Positions 53,233 through 62,746 of a DNA stretch of 64,000 nucleotides are shown piece by piece. The stretch covers positions 1-64,000 of the forward strand of contig DLCK01000079.1 of assembly GCA_002480565.1 (NCBI GenBank), given 5' to 3'. Position 1 is the first letter of the stretch; each line of letters starts with the position of its first letter. Source of the DNA: Phycisphaerales bacterium UBA7800. Its GTDB lineage: Bacteria; Planctomycetota; Phycisphaerae; Phycisphaerales; Phycisphaeraceae. The notes beneath the pieces were generated by a model. It searched no databases. It saw only the letters and a list, made by a program, of their open reading frames with translations, and was not told where the DNA came from. The translations under genes and the position numbers were made by a program.

Positions 53233-53880
53233 TTATTGTTGGACGCTATAGACCGCATCACAAAACGCCCGCATCAACTGTTCGTCTTTTTCACCCTTGG
53301 TCACTTCCACACCGCTGGCTACATCCACGCCGAACGGTTGAACTTTCGCAATCGCGTTAGCCACATTCTTCGGCGAGAGTCCGCCTGCGAGGATCAATGC
53401 CGGCCAATGGCTTCGCTTCATCATCGCGAGTTTATCCCAGTCAATAGCCACGCCCGTCCCACCGGTTAATCCATCCTTGGGCGGGGCGTCGACAATAATC
53501 CCTGCAAGGTTCTCGCATTGCTCAGACCATATCTCAATCTGCTGTGCAAATTGGTCATCAAACGGCAGGGCTTTAATAATCCGCAAAGGCGCGAGATAGT
53601 TGGCGAAACTCAATGGCTCCTTGCCATGCAATTGCACGGTACGGATGCCAAGTTCCTTGACTGTCGAAATAATTTGTTCCGTCGATGTATCACAGAATAA
53701 TGCCACCGGCTCAATAAACGCAGGTAACGCTCGGAGGATAACCTTGGCTTTCTCGACAGTCACCACACGTGGCGACTTACCCACAAAGTTCAATCCAATC
53801 GCATCAACCCCTGCATCCACTGCCATCAAAGCAGGATTGGCATCCTTAAATCCACAGATTTTAATTCGAACACGTTTCAT
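53233..53880 (-). CDS. trpF: phosphoribosylanthranilate isomerase
   Basis: A 215-residue (beta/alpha)8-barrel enzyme of tryptophan synthesis, which isomerises N-(5'-phosphoribosyl)anthranilate. The general base Cys9 lies in KICGFKD and the general acid Asp131 in IIVDAPP. QLHG, GGTG, LAGGLSPKNV and GVDVASGVE are the family's phosphate-binding and barrel motifs. Start with AGGTG upstream. Other trp genes are not adjacent; the neighbour is the zinc-ribbon membrane protein. Confidence 0.95.
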   Translation of the reverse strand: MKRVRIKICGFKDANPALMAVDAGVDAIGLNFVGKSPRVVTVEKAKVILRALPAFIEPVALFCDTSTEQIISTVKELGIRTVQLHGKEPLSFANYLAPLRIIKALPFDDQFAQQIEIWSEQCENLAGIIVDAPPKDGLTGGTGVAIDWDKLAMMKRSHWPALILAGGLSPKNVANAIAKVQPFGVDVASGVEVTKGEKDEQLMRAFCDAVYSVQQ

Positions 53881-53950
53881 GGTTCACCTATCTGTCAGAT
53901 ACTACGCTCTTGATGCCTGTCAGGTTTACTCAAATTTTTTAAACCTGAAA

Positions 53951-54095
53951 TTTACCGCAGAGGCGCAGAGAACTCAGAGTTAAGAGAGAAAGTAAGGCAT
54001 CTATTTAATTCAGTTCAAACTTATTGAATTGAAATCAAATATTTTTTGTCTTGTAACCTCTCTTATCTCTGAGTTCTCTGCGCCTCTGCGGTAAA
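53951..54095. repeat. intergenic inverted repeat E (GCAGAG type)
   Basis: Left arm 53951-53989 and right arm 54057-54095, 39 bases each and almost perfectly complementary (one mismatch seen in the inner third). The arm begins TTTACCGCAGAGGCGCAGAG, then AACTCAGAG, so units are like those of repeats A to D with changed bases. The 67-base loop is AT-rich. It lies between trpF and the helicase gene. Confidence 0.92.
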
Positions 54096-54104
54096 AAATG
54101 TCTT

Positions 54105-56396
54105 TCAAAAATCCACAATTTCCAACCGGGCATATTGCAGGATCAATGTCTTGACACCTGCTCGTTCAAAGCCGACGGTCGCTCGGGTGTGAGCGCCACT
54201 GGATCGGACTTGGATTACTTTGCCAAAGCCGAATTGTGGATGACGAACCATTGTCCCCGGCGGGTAGTCAGCCAGAAATGGATCATCACTTTCGGTCTTC
54301 ACACTACTATTGCCATAACCCGAACCCCCAACGCGTTCGCCTTGATCCGCGACATTGTTGGTCTGCATCAGTTCACGAGGCAGTTCCGTCAAAAATCGAC
54401 TTGGGATCGTGGAGGACGATTTGCCAAACACACTGCGGAACCGCGCATTGGTTAGCAGCAGTACACGCATCGCGCGGGTGATCCCCACGAAGCACAGTCG
54501 CCGTTCTTCCTCAATGGTCTTCTCCTGGAACGACCGTTCATGAGGCAGTAATCCGTCTTCCATGCCAATAATGGCAACCACCGGGAATTCCAATCCCTTA
54601 GCTGCATGCAACGTCATCAGCGTCACGCAACCCTCATCATTTTCAATGCTGTCGGTATCACTGACCAGTGCGACCTGTTCCAGATAGCTGAGCATTTTAG
54701 CTTCAAGGGATAAGCCCGAGACTTCGGTGGTTTGTGCATCAAAGTCGGTGATCTGATCGTTTTCAAACTGCTGAACGGAACTGATGAGTTCGCCAAGGTT
54801 TTCGATGCGGTCACCATCGGGGTCCGAGTTGTCATTGCGGTATCGCTCCTCAATGCCGGACTCTCGTAAGATGTTTTCGACATAGCTTCGCAGTGATTCT
54901 TCACAGCCGCCTTGCTCTAAAGTCGCACGCCATTTGTCTAACAGGGCAGCAAATTTTTTGACACTACTCACCGCGCGGGTGTTTAGCGAAGGGACACTCT
55001 CTGCTTGACGCATCAGTTCATACACAGGGATATGCGAGCCGACACTATGAGCTTGGAGTGCTTTGACCGTGGTGTCGCTGATCCCACGAGGGGGCATGTT
55101 CACAATTCGCAGCAGGTTCACTTCATCATCAGGATTGACGATGGCTCGCAGATACGCGCAGGCATCTTTGATTTCTTTGCGGTCAAAGAAGGCAGTACCT
55201 CGCGCGATCTGATAGGGGATCGCTGCGTTTCGCAGAGCGTCTTCAGCGACACGTGAGAGTGAATTCGTCCTATAAAAGATGGCAAAATCGTTCCAGGACA
55301 GTCCCAACTCCGTTTTGAGTTTGTCGAACTCTTCGACGACTACCTTGGATTCATGTCTTTCATCTGCACATGCAAAGCAGCGGATGCTTTGTCCTTTTTC
55401 GTTTTCCGTCCAAAGGGCTTTGTGCTTACGCTCTGAGTTGTTTTGAATCAGATGATCGGCAGCAGCCAGGATCAATTGGGTTGAGCGATAGTTCTGTTCG
55501 AGTTTGACGATTTGCGCTTTGGGGTAGTGCTGTTCAAACTCCAGAATATTTTTGATGTTCGCACCCCGCCAACCGTAGATGGATTGGTCTGGGTCTCCGG
55601 TGACATTGAGGTTGCCATGCTTTTGAGCCAAGGCATGTGCAAGGACAAATTGGGCGTGGTTGGTGTCTTGATATTCGTCAATGAGGATATACCGAAATCG
55701 GTCTTGGAGTTCATCAAGAACGGCAGGAAAAAACTTCATGAGCTTGACGGTGTTGAGTATCAGATCGTCAAAGTCCATCGCTTTATTTTTGGTGAGAATC
55801 GCTTGATACTTGGTATAAGCCTGGGCTGCCTTTTTGGAGAAGAAATCCGAAGCGGTCTTGGCGTAATCATCCGGGCCGATGAGTTGGTTTTTGGCATCGG
55901 AAATTGCATGCAGGAACTTGCCCGGCGGGAAGTGATTGGAATTCATCTGCAGGTCTTTTAACGCCTGCTTCATCGCGCGGGTCTGATCGGACGTGTCGTA
56001 AATGGTGTACGACGGCGAGAGATTCAAAGTCGCTGCATACTTGCGAAGAATCCGGCTGCATAGGCTATGGAAGGTGCCGATGGTCACCGCATTGGCTTGG
56101 CGTTCAGTGAGTAATTGCCCAACACGTTCGCGCATTTCGCCAGCGGCTTTGTTGGTGAAGGTGATGGCAAGCACATTCCACGGCGCGATGTCACAGCGCT
56201 GTACCAGATAAGCAATCCGGCGGGTGATCGTCCGCGTCTTGCCAGACCCGGCACCAGCAAGCACCAAGAGCGGGCCGTCAACATGCGTGACAGCTTGCAC
56301 CTGTGGCTGGGTCAAACCTTCCAGAAGCGGGTCCACATCCTCCACCGGTGGCAGTGGATTGTCATCGAAATCCATTTCTTCTTGCATATCCCACAT
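54105..56396 (-). CDS. pcrA: UvrD/PcrA-type DNA helicase
   Basis: A 763-residue superfamily 1A 3'-5' helicase for repair and replication-fork maintenance. Motif I is GAGSGKT (in LVLAGAGSGKTRTITRR), motif Ia ITFTNKAAGEM, motif II LIDEYQDTN, motif III GDPDQSIYGWRGA, motif IV QNYRST, motif V VTLMTLHAAKGLEFP, motif VI ERRLCFVGITRAM. The C-terminal end (GTMVRHPQFGFGKV) is the Tudor-like domain that binds RNA polymerase in PcrA. The start may be 56396 or the next Met three codons on; neither has a ribosome site. It is divergent from mnmG. Confidence 0.93.
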   Translation of the reverse strand: MWDMQEEMDFDDNPLPPVEDVDPLLEGLTQPQVQAVTHVDGPLLVLAGAGSGKTRTITRRIAYLVQRCDIAPWNVLAITFTNKAAGEMRERVGQLLTERQANAVTIGTFHSLCSRILRKYAATLNLSPSYTIYDTSDQTRAMKQALKDLQMNSNHFPPGKFLHAISDAKNQLIGPDDYAKTASDFFSKKAAQAYTKYQAILTKNKAMDFDDLILNTVKLMKFFPAVLDELQDRFRYILIDEYQDTNHAQFVLAHALAQKHGNLNVTGDPDQSIYGWRGANIKNILEFEQHYPKAQIVKLEQNYRSTQLILAAADHLIQNNSERKHKALWTENEKGQSIRCFACADERHESKVVVEEFDKLKTELGLSWNDFAIFYRTNSLSRVAEDALRNAAIPYQIARGTAFFDRKEIKDACAYLRAIVNPDDEVNLLRIVNMPPRGISDTTVKALQAHSVGSHIPVYELMRQAESVPSLNTRAVSSVKKFAALLDKWRATLEQGGCEESLRSYVENILRESGIEERYRNDNSDPDGDRIENLGELISSVQQFENDQITDFDAQTTEVSGLSLEAKMLSYLEQVALVSDTDSIENDEGCVTLMTLHAAKGLEFPVVAIIGMEDGLLPHERSFQEKTIEEERRLCFVGITRAMRVLLLTNARFRSVFGKSSSTIPSRFLTELPRELMQTNNVADQGERVGGSGYGNSSVKTESDDPFLADYPPGTMVRHPQFGFGKVIQVRSSGAHTRATVGFERAGVKTLILQYARLEIVDF

Positions 56397-56433
56397 GATA
56401 GCAGAGATTGAATGGGATTTTGGTGGCTAGGTT

Positions 56434-56594
56434 TTAACACGAAGGCGCGAAGGACACGAAGGTCACGAAGGCCGGAAAAGAGTTTTGTTTTGCTGTTTTG
56501 GATTGGATTTCATAGCAAGGTTGAAGTTTCGCTTGCTCAAATTATAAATTTGCCTTTTCTTCGTACCTTCGTGTCCTTCGCGCCTTCGTGTTAA
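56434..56594. repeat. intergenic inverted repeat F (CGAAGG type)
   Basis: Left arm 56434-56463 and right arm 56565-56594 are perfect complements over 30 bases. The arm starts TTAACACGAAGGCGCGAAGG, then ACACGAAGGT. The inner parts continue with decayed copies (TCACGAAGGC). Units are 9 to 10 bases long. It lies between the divergent helicase and mnmG genes, the right arm ending 20 bases before a TATAAT box. Confidence 0.92.
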
Positions 56595-56613
56595 TCTCCA
56601 ACGTCATTTGTTG

Positions 56614-56619
56614 TATAAT
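56614..56619 (+). promoter_or_regulatory. possible -10 box of mnmG
   Basis: TATAAT lies 9 bases before the mnmG ATG at 56629; no good -35 box is seen. If used, the transcript would start only a few bases before the ATG, giving a nearly leaderless mRNA. No ribosome site precedes that ATG, which agrees. Confidence 0.4.
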
Positions 56620-56628
56620 CGCCCGACT

Positions 56629-58476
56629 ATGCCCGCCGAAGCTGTTGACATTGTGGTGATTGGTGGCGGACATGCCGGCTCTGAAGCAGCCTGGGCGTGT
56701 GCCAATCTTGGTGCGCATATTGCCATGATCACCATGGAACTCGACAAAATCGGGGCGATGAGTTGTAACCCGGCTATCGGCGGCTTGGCCAAGGGGCAGA
56801 TCGTCCGCGAGATCGACGCGCTGGGCGGACTCATGGGGTTGGCAGCGGATGCAACCGGGATTCAATTTCGGATTCTCAACGCTTCCAAGGGCCCTGCAGT
56901 TCGTGGCCCGAGGTGTCAGTCGGACAAGTACCGCTATGCCAGCGAAGTGCAACGCCTGCTTAAAACACGAGACAATATCGACCTCATCGCAGGGACGGTC
57001 GATGACATTCTTGTCGATGATGGCAAGTGCAACGGCGTGGTTTATTCCGACCCGTCACGCGGGATTGTCAATCATACGATCCATGCCTCGGCTGTGATCC
57101 TCACCACCGGAACTTTCATGCGTGCGTTGATGCACACCGGCCAGGATCAGACCAAAGGTGGTCGCGTTAATGAAGGTTCGGCTGAAGGCATCAGTGGCAA
57201 CCTCACCAAACTCGGTTTGGAACTGGGACGTTTGAAGACAGGTACACCGCCGCGCCTTGCTGCTGAGAGTATCAATTTTGAGGTCCTTAAGGAGCAGCCC
57301 GGAGACGAGAATCCCATACCGTTTTCGGACATGACTGATCCGGCCAGCTTCCCTCCACAGCAGCAGATTTGTTGCTGGATTACCGAAACCTGCAAGGATT
57401 CGCACGAACACATTCAGGCCAACCTTGACCGCGCGCCCTTGTTTAACGGGCAGATTGAAAAGGGCAGTGTCGGCCCGCGCTATTGCCCGAGTATTGAGGA
57501 CAAGGTGATGCGGTTTGCCGATCGCGATTCGCATCATGTCTTCCTTGAGCCTGAGTCATTGGACACCAATGAGATTTATTGCAATGGGATTTCGACTTCG
57601 CTGCCTGCCGATGTGCAGGATGTGATTGTGCGGAACATGCCCGGCTGCGAGAACGCAGTGATTCTCAAGTATGGCTATGCGGTGGAATACGACATGGTCT
57701 GGCCTCACCAGATTGACGCGACCTGCATGACCAAGAAAATTCCCGGTCTGTTTTTAGCAGGGCAGATCAACGGTACATCCGGCTACGAGGAAGCAGCAGG
57801 ACAGGGACTCATCGCAGGACTCAATGCCATCCATTACATGCAAGGTAAAGAGCCCGTGCGATTCGGCAGAGAGCAGGCTTACCTGGGCGTGATGATGGAT
57901 GACCTGATTACCAAAACGCCTCGCGAACCGTATCGCATGTTCACCTCACGAGCGGAGTTCCGTTTGCAGTTGCGTTCGGATAACGCAGCAGATCGACTCA
58001 CACCACTGGGACGGGAACTGGGGCTCGTGGATGACGCGCGATGGGAACGTTTTGAACATCGCAAGCAAACGGTTGAAGCCATTCGCCAGACCCTCACACA
58101 GACGGCTCATGAGGGCATGCGACTCATCGACTGGTGCAAGCGTCCGGAAGTGAATCGACAATGGTTGATTGAACATGCCACTGATGAGATTGCTGAAACT
58201 TTCAGGCAACATCCTCTGTTGGTGGATCACGTGTTGGCTCATGTGATGTATGATGGTTATCTGGATCGCCAGACACGTGATATCCAACGGCTTAAGCAGC
58301 AGGAAAAAGTGATCTTGCCCGAGCATTTTGACTACAATGCTGTTGTCGGATTGCGCAATGAATCCAAGGCGGTACTCGACAAGTTCCGTCCGAGCACGAT
58401 GGGGCAGGCATCACGATTGGCAGGCATTACACCTGCGGATTTAATGGTCTTGAGCGTGGCGTTGGGCAGGCGATAA
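56629..58476 (+). CDS. mnmG: tRNA uridine 5-carboxymethylaminomethyl modification enzyme MnmG
   Basis: A 615-residue FAD-dependent enzyme that, with MnmE, modifies the wobble uridine of certain tRNAs. FAD motif VVIGGGHAGSEAA, then CNPAIGGLAKGQIVREIDALGG, RGPRCQSDK and GLFLAGQINGTSGYEEAAGQGL are family signatures; the helical C-terminal domain (QASRLAGITPADLMVL) is complete. ATG 56629 begins the conserved part; the TTG at 56608 overlaps a TATAAT box. It heads a plus-strand run with zwf, pgl, xseA and xseB. MnmE is not in this window. Confidence 0.95.
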   Translation: MPAEAVDIVVIGGGHAGSEAAWACANLGAHIAMITMELDKIGAMSCNPAIGGLAKGQIVREIDALGGLMGLAADATGIQFRILNASKGPAVRGPRCQSDKYRYASEVQRLLKTRDNIDLIAGTVDDILVDDGKCNGVVYSDPSRGIVNHTIHASAVILTTGTFMRALMHTGQDQTKGGRVNEGSAEGISGNLTKLGLELGRLKTGTPPRLAAESINFEVLKEQPGDENPIPFSDMTDPASFPPQQQICCWITETCKDSHEHIQANLDRAPLFNGQIEKGSVGPRYCPSIEDKVMRFADRDSHHVFLEPESLDTNEIYCNGISTSLPADVQDVIVRNMPGCENAVILKYGYAVEYDMVWPHQIDATCMTKKIPGLFLAGQINGTSGYEEAAGQGLIAGLNAIHYMQGKEPVRFGREQAYLGVMMDDLITKTPREPYRMFTSRAEFRLQLRSDNAADRLTPLGRELGLVDDARWERFEHRKQTVEAIRQTLTQTAHEGMRLIDWCKRPEVNRQWLIEHATDEIAETFRQHPLLVDHVLAHVMYDGYLDRQTRDIQRLKQQEKVILPEHFDYNAVVGLRNESKAVLDKFRPSTMGQASRLAGITPADLMVLSVALGRR

Positions 58477-58570
58477 ACGGGGTCGATATTCGACTGAAAT
58501 ATTCTTTTGACACAATGTTGTGTAAACCAGCTTGCGATGTGAGCTGGTTTGTTGTTTGATAGGGACCATG

Positions 58571-60094
58571 ATGGATAATAAAGAACAACTGCATCCGTGC
58601 ATGATCGTCATTTTTGGCGCATCAGGCGATCTCACCAAGCGTAAACTCATCCCTGCGTTGTACGACCTGTACACCCGCAAACAGATGCCTGAGCATTTTG
58701 CAATTGTGGGTGTGAGTCGGACTGCGTTTTCGGATGATGATTTTAGACAGAAGCTTTTCGACTTTAAGTCTGACAACTATCCTGATGCGGATCAATGGAA
58801 AGCATTTAGTAATCATATTCATTATCACGCTGCCGACTCCACGAAGCTGGCGGACTTTGGTGATATGAAAGCGCGTTTAAAGCAACTTGCTGATGAGCAT
58901 AAGACCGGCGAGAACATGCTGTTTTATCTCTCGATGGCGCCACAGTTCTTTGAGCCGACGATTCAGAATATCTCCGCTGCGGAAATGGTCACCGAAGGCA
59001 AGCGATACTGCTCACTGGATCGTCAATCCAAACCCTGGCAGCGGATCGTGGTCGAAAAACCCTTCGGCTCAGACCCCAAGTCCGCGACACATCTCAACAG
59101 TGTGTTAGCCAATGTGTTTGAAGAAACTGAAATCTATCGCATCGATCATTATCTGGGCAAAGAGTTGGTTCAGAACATGATGGTCTTGCGTTTTGCCAAT
59201 GCGATTTTTGAACCGATCTGGAATCAAAGTTATATCGACCATGTGCAGATCACTGCCAGCGAAACGGTGGGCGTGGAATCGCGTGGTGCGTATTACGATG
59301 GCCCGACGGGTGGGGCGATGCGGGACATGATTCAAAGCCACCTGTTGCAGGTGCTTTCAGTCATGGCAATGGAGCCGCCGGTGAGTCTCAAGGCAGAAGA
59401 TATCCGCACCGAGAAGATCAAGATTTTCAAAGCCATGCGTGTGCCCAAGTATGACGATGTACCCAATATTGCAGTGCGGGGTCAGTATGGCGATGGCCAA
59501 CTTGGTGGCAAGGTCATCAAGTCCTTCCGTGAGTCTGAAGGTGTGAATCCTGAGAGTCAATGCGACACCTATGCGGCGATGAAGATGTATGTGGATACAT
59601 GGCGGTGGGGCGGCGTGCCGTTTTATCTGCGTTCGGGTAAAGCGATGGCCAAGAAGGTCACCAACATCGTGCTGTACTTCAAACCCACGCCACATATTTT
59701 GTTCCGCGATATGGCCAAACAACGCAAGGCCAACCAGATCGTTATCAATGTCCAACCTGACGAAGGCATCCGCATTCGATTTGAAGGTAAAGTCCCCGGC
59801 CACAAGCTGGCGGTCAAGGACGTGGAACTGGACTTCGATTATGTCAAGCAGTGGAACGCTCAGCCACCAGACGGTTATGCGACGTTGCTTTATGACGTGA
59901 TGCTCGGTGATCAGACGTTGTTTAAACACCGCGATGAAATCGAGTGTGCCTGGCATGCAGTGCAACCGGTGCTGGACTACTGGCAGGACAACCCGCAATT
60001 TGATTTGCCCAACTATGCAGCAGGTACATGGGGACCCTCAGCAGCCGATATCCTCATGGCCCAGAGTAACCGCTACTGGCATAATCCCAAGTGA
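58571..60094 (+). CDS. zwf: glucose-6-phosphate dehydrogenase
   Basis: A 507-residue enzyme of the oxidative pentose phosphate pathway, which oxidises glucose 6-phosphate to 6-phosphogluconolactone with NADP. The nucleotide site is FGASGDLTKRKL near the start; the active site is IYRIDHYLGKELVQN with its conserved His and Lys. VEKPFG and the C-terminal TWRWGGVPFYLRSGK are further signatures. ATG 58571 is preceded by AGGGA at 5 bases; ATG 58568 is too close to it. The next gene, pgl, makes the following enzyme of the pathway. Confidence 0.95.
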   Translation: MDNKEQLHPCMIVIFGASGDLTKRKLIPALYDLYTRKQMPEHFAIVGVSRTAFSDDDFRQKLFDFKSDNYPDADQWKAFSNHIHYHAADSTKLADFGDMKARLKQLADEHKTGENMLFYLSMAPQFFEPTIQNISAAEMVTEGKRYCSLDRQSKPWQRIVVEKPFGSDPKSATHLNSVLANVFEETEIYRIDHYLGKELVQNMMVLRFANAIFEPIWNQSYIDHVQITASETVGVESRGAYYDGPTGGAMRDMIQSHLLQVLSVMAMEPPVSLKAEDIRTEKIKIFKAMRVPKYDDVPNIAVRGQYGDGQLGGKVIKSFRESEGVNPESQCDTYAAMKMYVDTWRWGGVPFYLRSGKAMAKKVTNIVLYFKPTPHILFRDMAKQRKANQIVINVQPDEGIRIRFEGKVPGHKLAVKDVELDFDYVKQWNAQPPDGYATLLYDVMLGDQTLFKHRDEIECAWHAVQPVLDYWQDNPQFDLPNYAAGTWGPSAADILMAQSNRYWHNPK

Positions 60095-60112
60095 TCAAAG
60101 CGGTGCTTTGAC

Positions 60113-60226
60113 AGGGAGTAGTGAGTAGGGAATAGGCAGTAGGAAAGACCAGCTATGACTTGCAAACGCTCCCCGATGAACTTAGCGGATTGAATACAAC
60201 TGACTAATCACTACTCCCTACTCCCT
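60113..60226. repeat. intergenic inverted repeat H (GGGAGTAG type)
   Basis: Left arm 60113-60130 (AGGGAGTAGTGAGTAGGG) and right arm 60209-60226 (CACTACTCCCTACTCCCT) pair except at two bases. The mismatches come from unit order: TGAGTAG then GG on the left, GGAGTAG then TG in the complement of the right, as in repeats B and C. It lies between zwf and pgl and ends 7 bases before the pgl ATG. Confidence 0.8.
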
Positions 60227-60233
60227 GAATAAT

Positions 60234-60998
60234 ATGCAAAATTCAACACTCAAACTTCCCGGCCACATCATTGTTCAAAACGATATCGACGATCTTTTAG
60301 ATGATCTTGGCGGCATCCTCCTTAATACTGCTAACGATGCAGTGGGTAAACGTGGCGTCTGTCATATCGCACTCTCCGGTGGCAGCACACCTGAGCCGTT
60401 TTACCTGCGGCTGGTGTCAGATATTCGCTTCCGTGCAATCCCCTGGGACAAGATGCACATCTGGATTGTCGATGAACGTCGCGTGCCTGAGGATGATGAA
60501 AAAAACAACTTCAAGATGATCCGCGAAACACTTGTCGACCACATCCCAATGCCCAAGCGTAATGTGCACCCCATGCCCGTGATGGCAGACGATCCAGCGA
60601 CACCTTACGAAGCGGACATGCGCGACCTGCTCCCCGATGGGCGACTGGATTTTGTACTCCTTGGTATGGGCGATGACGGGCACACCGCATCCCTGTTCCC
60701 CGGCACGGACGCTCAGGAAGTCGAAGACAAATGGATCGTCGTAAACAGCGGCCCCAAGGTCACGCCACCTGACCGTGTGACCATGACCTACCCGCTGCTT
60801 AATGCTGCAGGTCGCATCGTTGTCTTAGCAGTTGGTGCCAAGAAAACAGCCATGCTCCAACAGGTCTCCGACGCATTTGCATCCGGCAAACCCGACCCCC
60901 GGAAGTTGCCGATTACGGGTATCAATCCTGAAATGTCCAACGGCGAAATGCTCTGGTTCCTCGATGGCGTGGCAGCCGGAACGCAGATTGAAATGTGA
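60234..60998 (+). CDS. pgl: 6-phosphogluconolactonase
   Basis: A 254-residue enzyme that hydrolyses 6-phosphogluconolactone, the product of Zwf. IALSGGSTPEPFY, WIVDERRVPEDDEKNNF and LGMGDDGHTASLFPG are the family's three signatures, the last with the catalytic His. The ATG at 60234 directly follows repeat H and no clear ribosome site is seen. With zwf it forms a pentose phosphate pair. Repeat G lies after its stop. Confidence 0.93.
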   Translation: MQNSTLKLPGHIIVQNDIDDLLDDLGGILLNTANDAVGKRGVCHIALSGGSTPEPFYLRLVSDIRFRAIPWDKMHIWIVDERRVPEDDEKNNFKMIRETLVDHIPMPKRNVHPMPVMADDPATPYEADMRDLLPDGRLDFVLLGMGDDGHTASLFPGTDAQEVEDKWIVVNSGPKVTPPDRVTMTYPLLNAAGRIVVLAVGAKKTAMLQQVSDAFASGKPDPRKLPITGINPEMSNGEMLWFLDGVAAGTQIEM

Positions 60999-61012
60999 TT
61001 GCACAGGGCTGA

Positions 61013-61089
61013 ACACAGAGTCACAGAGACACAGAGTAAAACAGTTTGCTTTACTCATGTCTTGGCTCTGAGCCTCTGTGACTCTGTGG
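61013..61089. repeat. intergenic inverted repeat G (CACAGAG type)
   Basis: Left arm 61013-61036 (starts ACACAGAGTCACAGAG) and right arm 61066-61089 pair apart from two or three bases. Its right end, CTCTGTGACTCTGTGGTGAATTCCAT-like, nearly repeats that of repeat A near 11580-11603. It lies between pgl and xseA. Confidence 0.85.
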
Positions 61090-61128
61090 TGAATTCCATT
61101 TAGAAACATATTCTGTTCCAATACTCAG

Positions 61129-62574
61129 ATGTCCCAACTCCCATTCGATGCCAACTTCTTCTCCCCTGACCCCGGAGAGCAACCTGCCAAGACGCCGCGG
61201 AAAAAGCGTGAAGCCGATCCGCCGATTTCGGTGACCCAGGCTGCTGCTTTGGTCAAGGAAGTCTTAGCGGTTTCCATCCCTGGCAAGATTCGCATCGTTG
61301 GTGAAATCAGTAATCTCTCCAATCGCACGCATTGGTTTTTCAGCATCAAGGATCAAGGTGCATCGCTTAGATGTGTCTGTTTTGCATCCAATGCCAAACG
61401 CGTGAAATTCCCTGTCCGTGATGGCATGGAAGTGATTATCACCGGCCGTGTGGATTTCTTTGAAGGTCAGGGCTCACTGCAAATTTACGTGGACAGTATC
61501 GAACAAGTTGGGCAAGGCAGCTTGGAGCAACAACTCCAGGAAATGATCGCTCAGTTGCGAGAGCTTGGCTATCTGGACATTGAACGCAAGAAGCCTATGC
61601 CTGCTATGTGTCAGCGGATCGCGGTGGTAACCAGTCGCTCTGCTGCGGCGTTGCAGGATGTGATTAATACTGCGCACCGGCGTTGGGCAGGATGTGAGTT
61701 GTTACACGTGGATGTCCGCGTGCAGGGCGAACATGCTGCCCCGGAGATTGCCCGCGCATTGCGTCAACTTAGCGAGCAGGGTGAGGCACTTGGCATTGAT
61801 GCGATTATTCTCACGCGTGGTGGTGGCTCAATCGAAGACCTCTGGGCGTTTAACGAAAGGATTGTCGCTGATGCAGTGTTCAACTGCCGGTTACCCATTG
61901 TTGCAGCGATTGGACATGAGACGGATACCACGGTGGCTGAACTCGTCGCGGACATGCGCTGTGCGACTCCCACGCAGGCCGCGATGACGTTGGTCCCAGA
62001 CCGCAAGGCTTTGGATCATCAGGTCACGCAGATGGCAGGGCGGTTGCGGATGAGTCTGCAACGTCAGAGTCAAATGGCCAACCAGCGATTGACAGCCATC
62101 TCCCGACACCGCATTTTTACCCGGCCTCAAGCACTTTTGGAAATGCCTCAACAGCGATTGACCCATGCTCAACATCGGATGACTCAGGCTCTGCCCGGTC
62201 GACTTGCACCTGCGACAACGCGCGTGTCTCAAGCTGTCGCGCGGTTGTCCCGTGTGATGCAACGACGCGTCACGCAGGCGGATCAACAGGTCAAAGCCAT
62301 GAGTCGCACCCTTCAAGCAGTGGGGCCCAAACGGGTACTCGAACGCGGCTACACCTACACCACGGATAGCAATGGGAAGTTGCTGCGTTCGGTCAATGAT
62401 GTGACCGATGGCCAGTCCATTACCACGGTCTTGGCGGATGGCAAGGTGCAAAGTGTGGTGGGTGATTCAGGTCAAAAGCCGCCAACACCCAAAGCTGCCC
62501 CAACTTCCAAACCGCGTAAGCGTCGATCCAAACTCAAAGCACAAGACGGCGATCAGCCCGGTTTGTTTGGATGA
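61129..62574 (+). CDS. xseA: exodeoxyribonuclease VII large subunit
   Basis: A 481-residue subunit of the nuclease that degrades single-stranded DNA from both ends. The N-terminal OB fold (IRIVGEISNLSNRTHWFFSIKD) and central catalytic domain (IAVVTSRSAAALQDVINT, LTRGGGSIEDLWAFNE, AIGHETDTTVAELVAD) are typical. A long helical part with many Gln and Arg (about 300-400) leads to the C-terminal domain and a basic tail. ATG 61129 lies 39 bases after repeat G, with no strong ribosome site. xseB for the small subunit follows after 172 bases. Confidence 0.95.
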   Translation: MSQLPFDANFFSPDPGEQPAKTPRKKREADPPISVTQAAALVKEVLAVSIPGKIRIVGEISNLSNRTHWFFSIKDQGASLRCVCFASNAKRVKFPVRDGMEVIITGRVDFFEGQGSLQIYVDSIEQVGQGSLEQQLQEMIAQLRELGYLDIERKKPMPAMCQRIAVVTSRSAAALQDVINTAHRRWAGCELLHVDVRVQGEHAAPEIARALRQLSEQGEALGIDAIILTRGGGSIEDLWAFNERIVADAVFNCRLPIVAAIGHETDTTVAELVADMRCATPTQAAMTLVPDRKALDHQVTQMAGRLRMSLQRQSQMANQRLTAISRHRIFTRPQALLEMPQQRLTHAQHRMTQALPGRLAPATTRVSQAVARLSRVMQRRVTQADQQVKAMSRTLQAVGPKRVLERGYTYTTDSNGKLLRSVNDVTDGQSITTVLADGKVQSVVGDSGQKPPTPKAAPTSKPRKRRSKLKAQDGDQPGLFG

Positions 62575-62746
62575 TTGTTTTGCTTACTGAAAACTTACCC
62601 GTCAGATTCGCCCGCAAAGCCGGACTCCTCTGGCGGCTTGTCAGGTATTGATTGGATATCAAACGCTTGTCTTGCCTCTGTGGTTAAGGTCAATAACGAT
62701 CACATTCGCCTTTACACCTTCAAATTTCTGCTAAACTGTCACGGAT

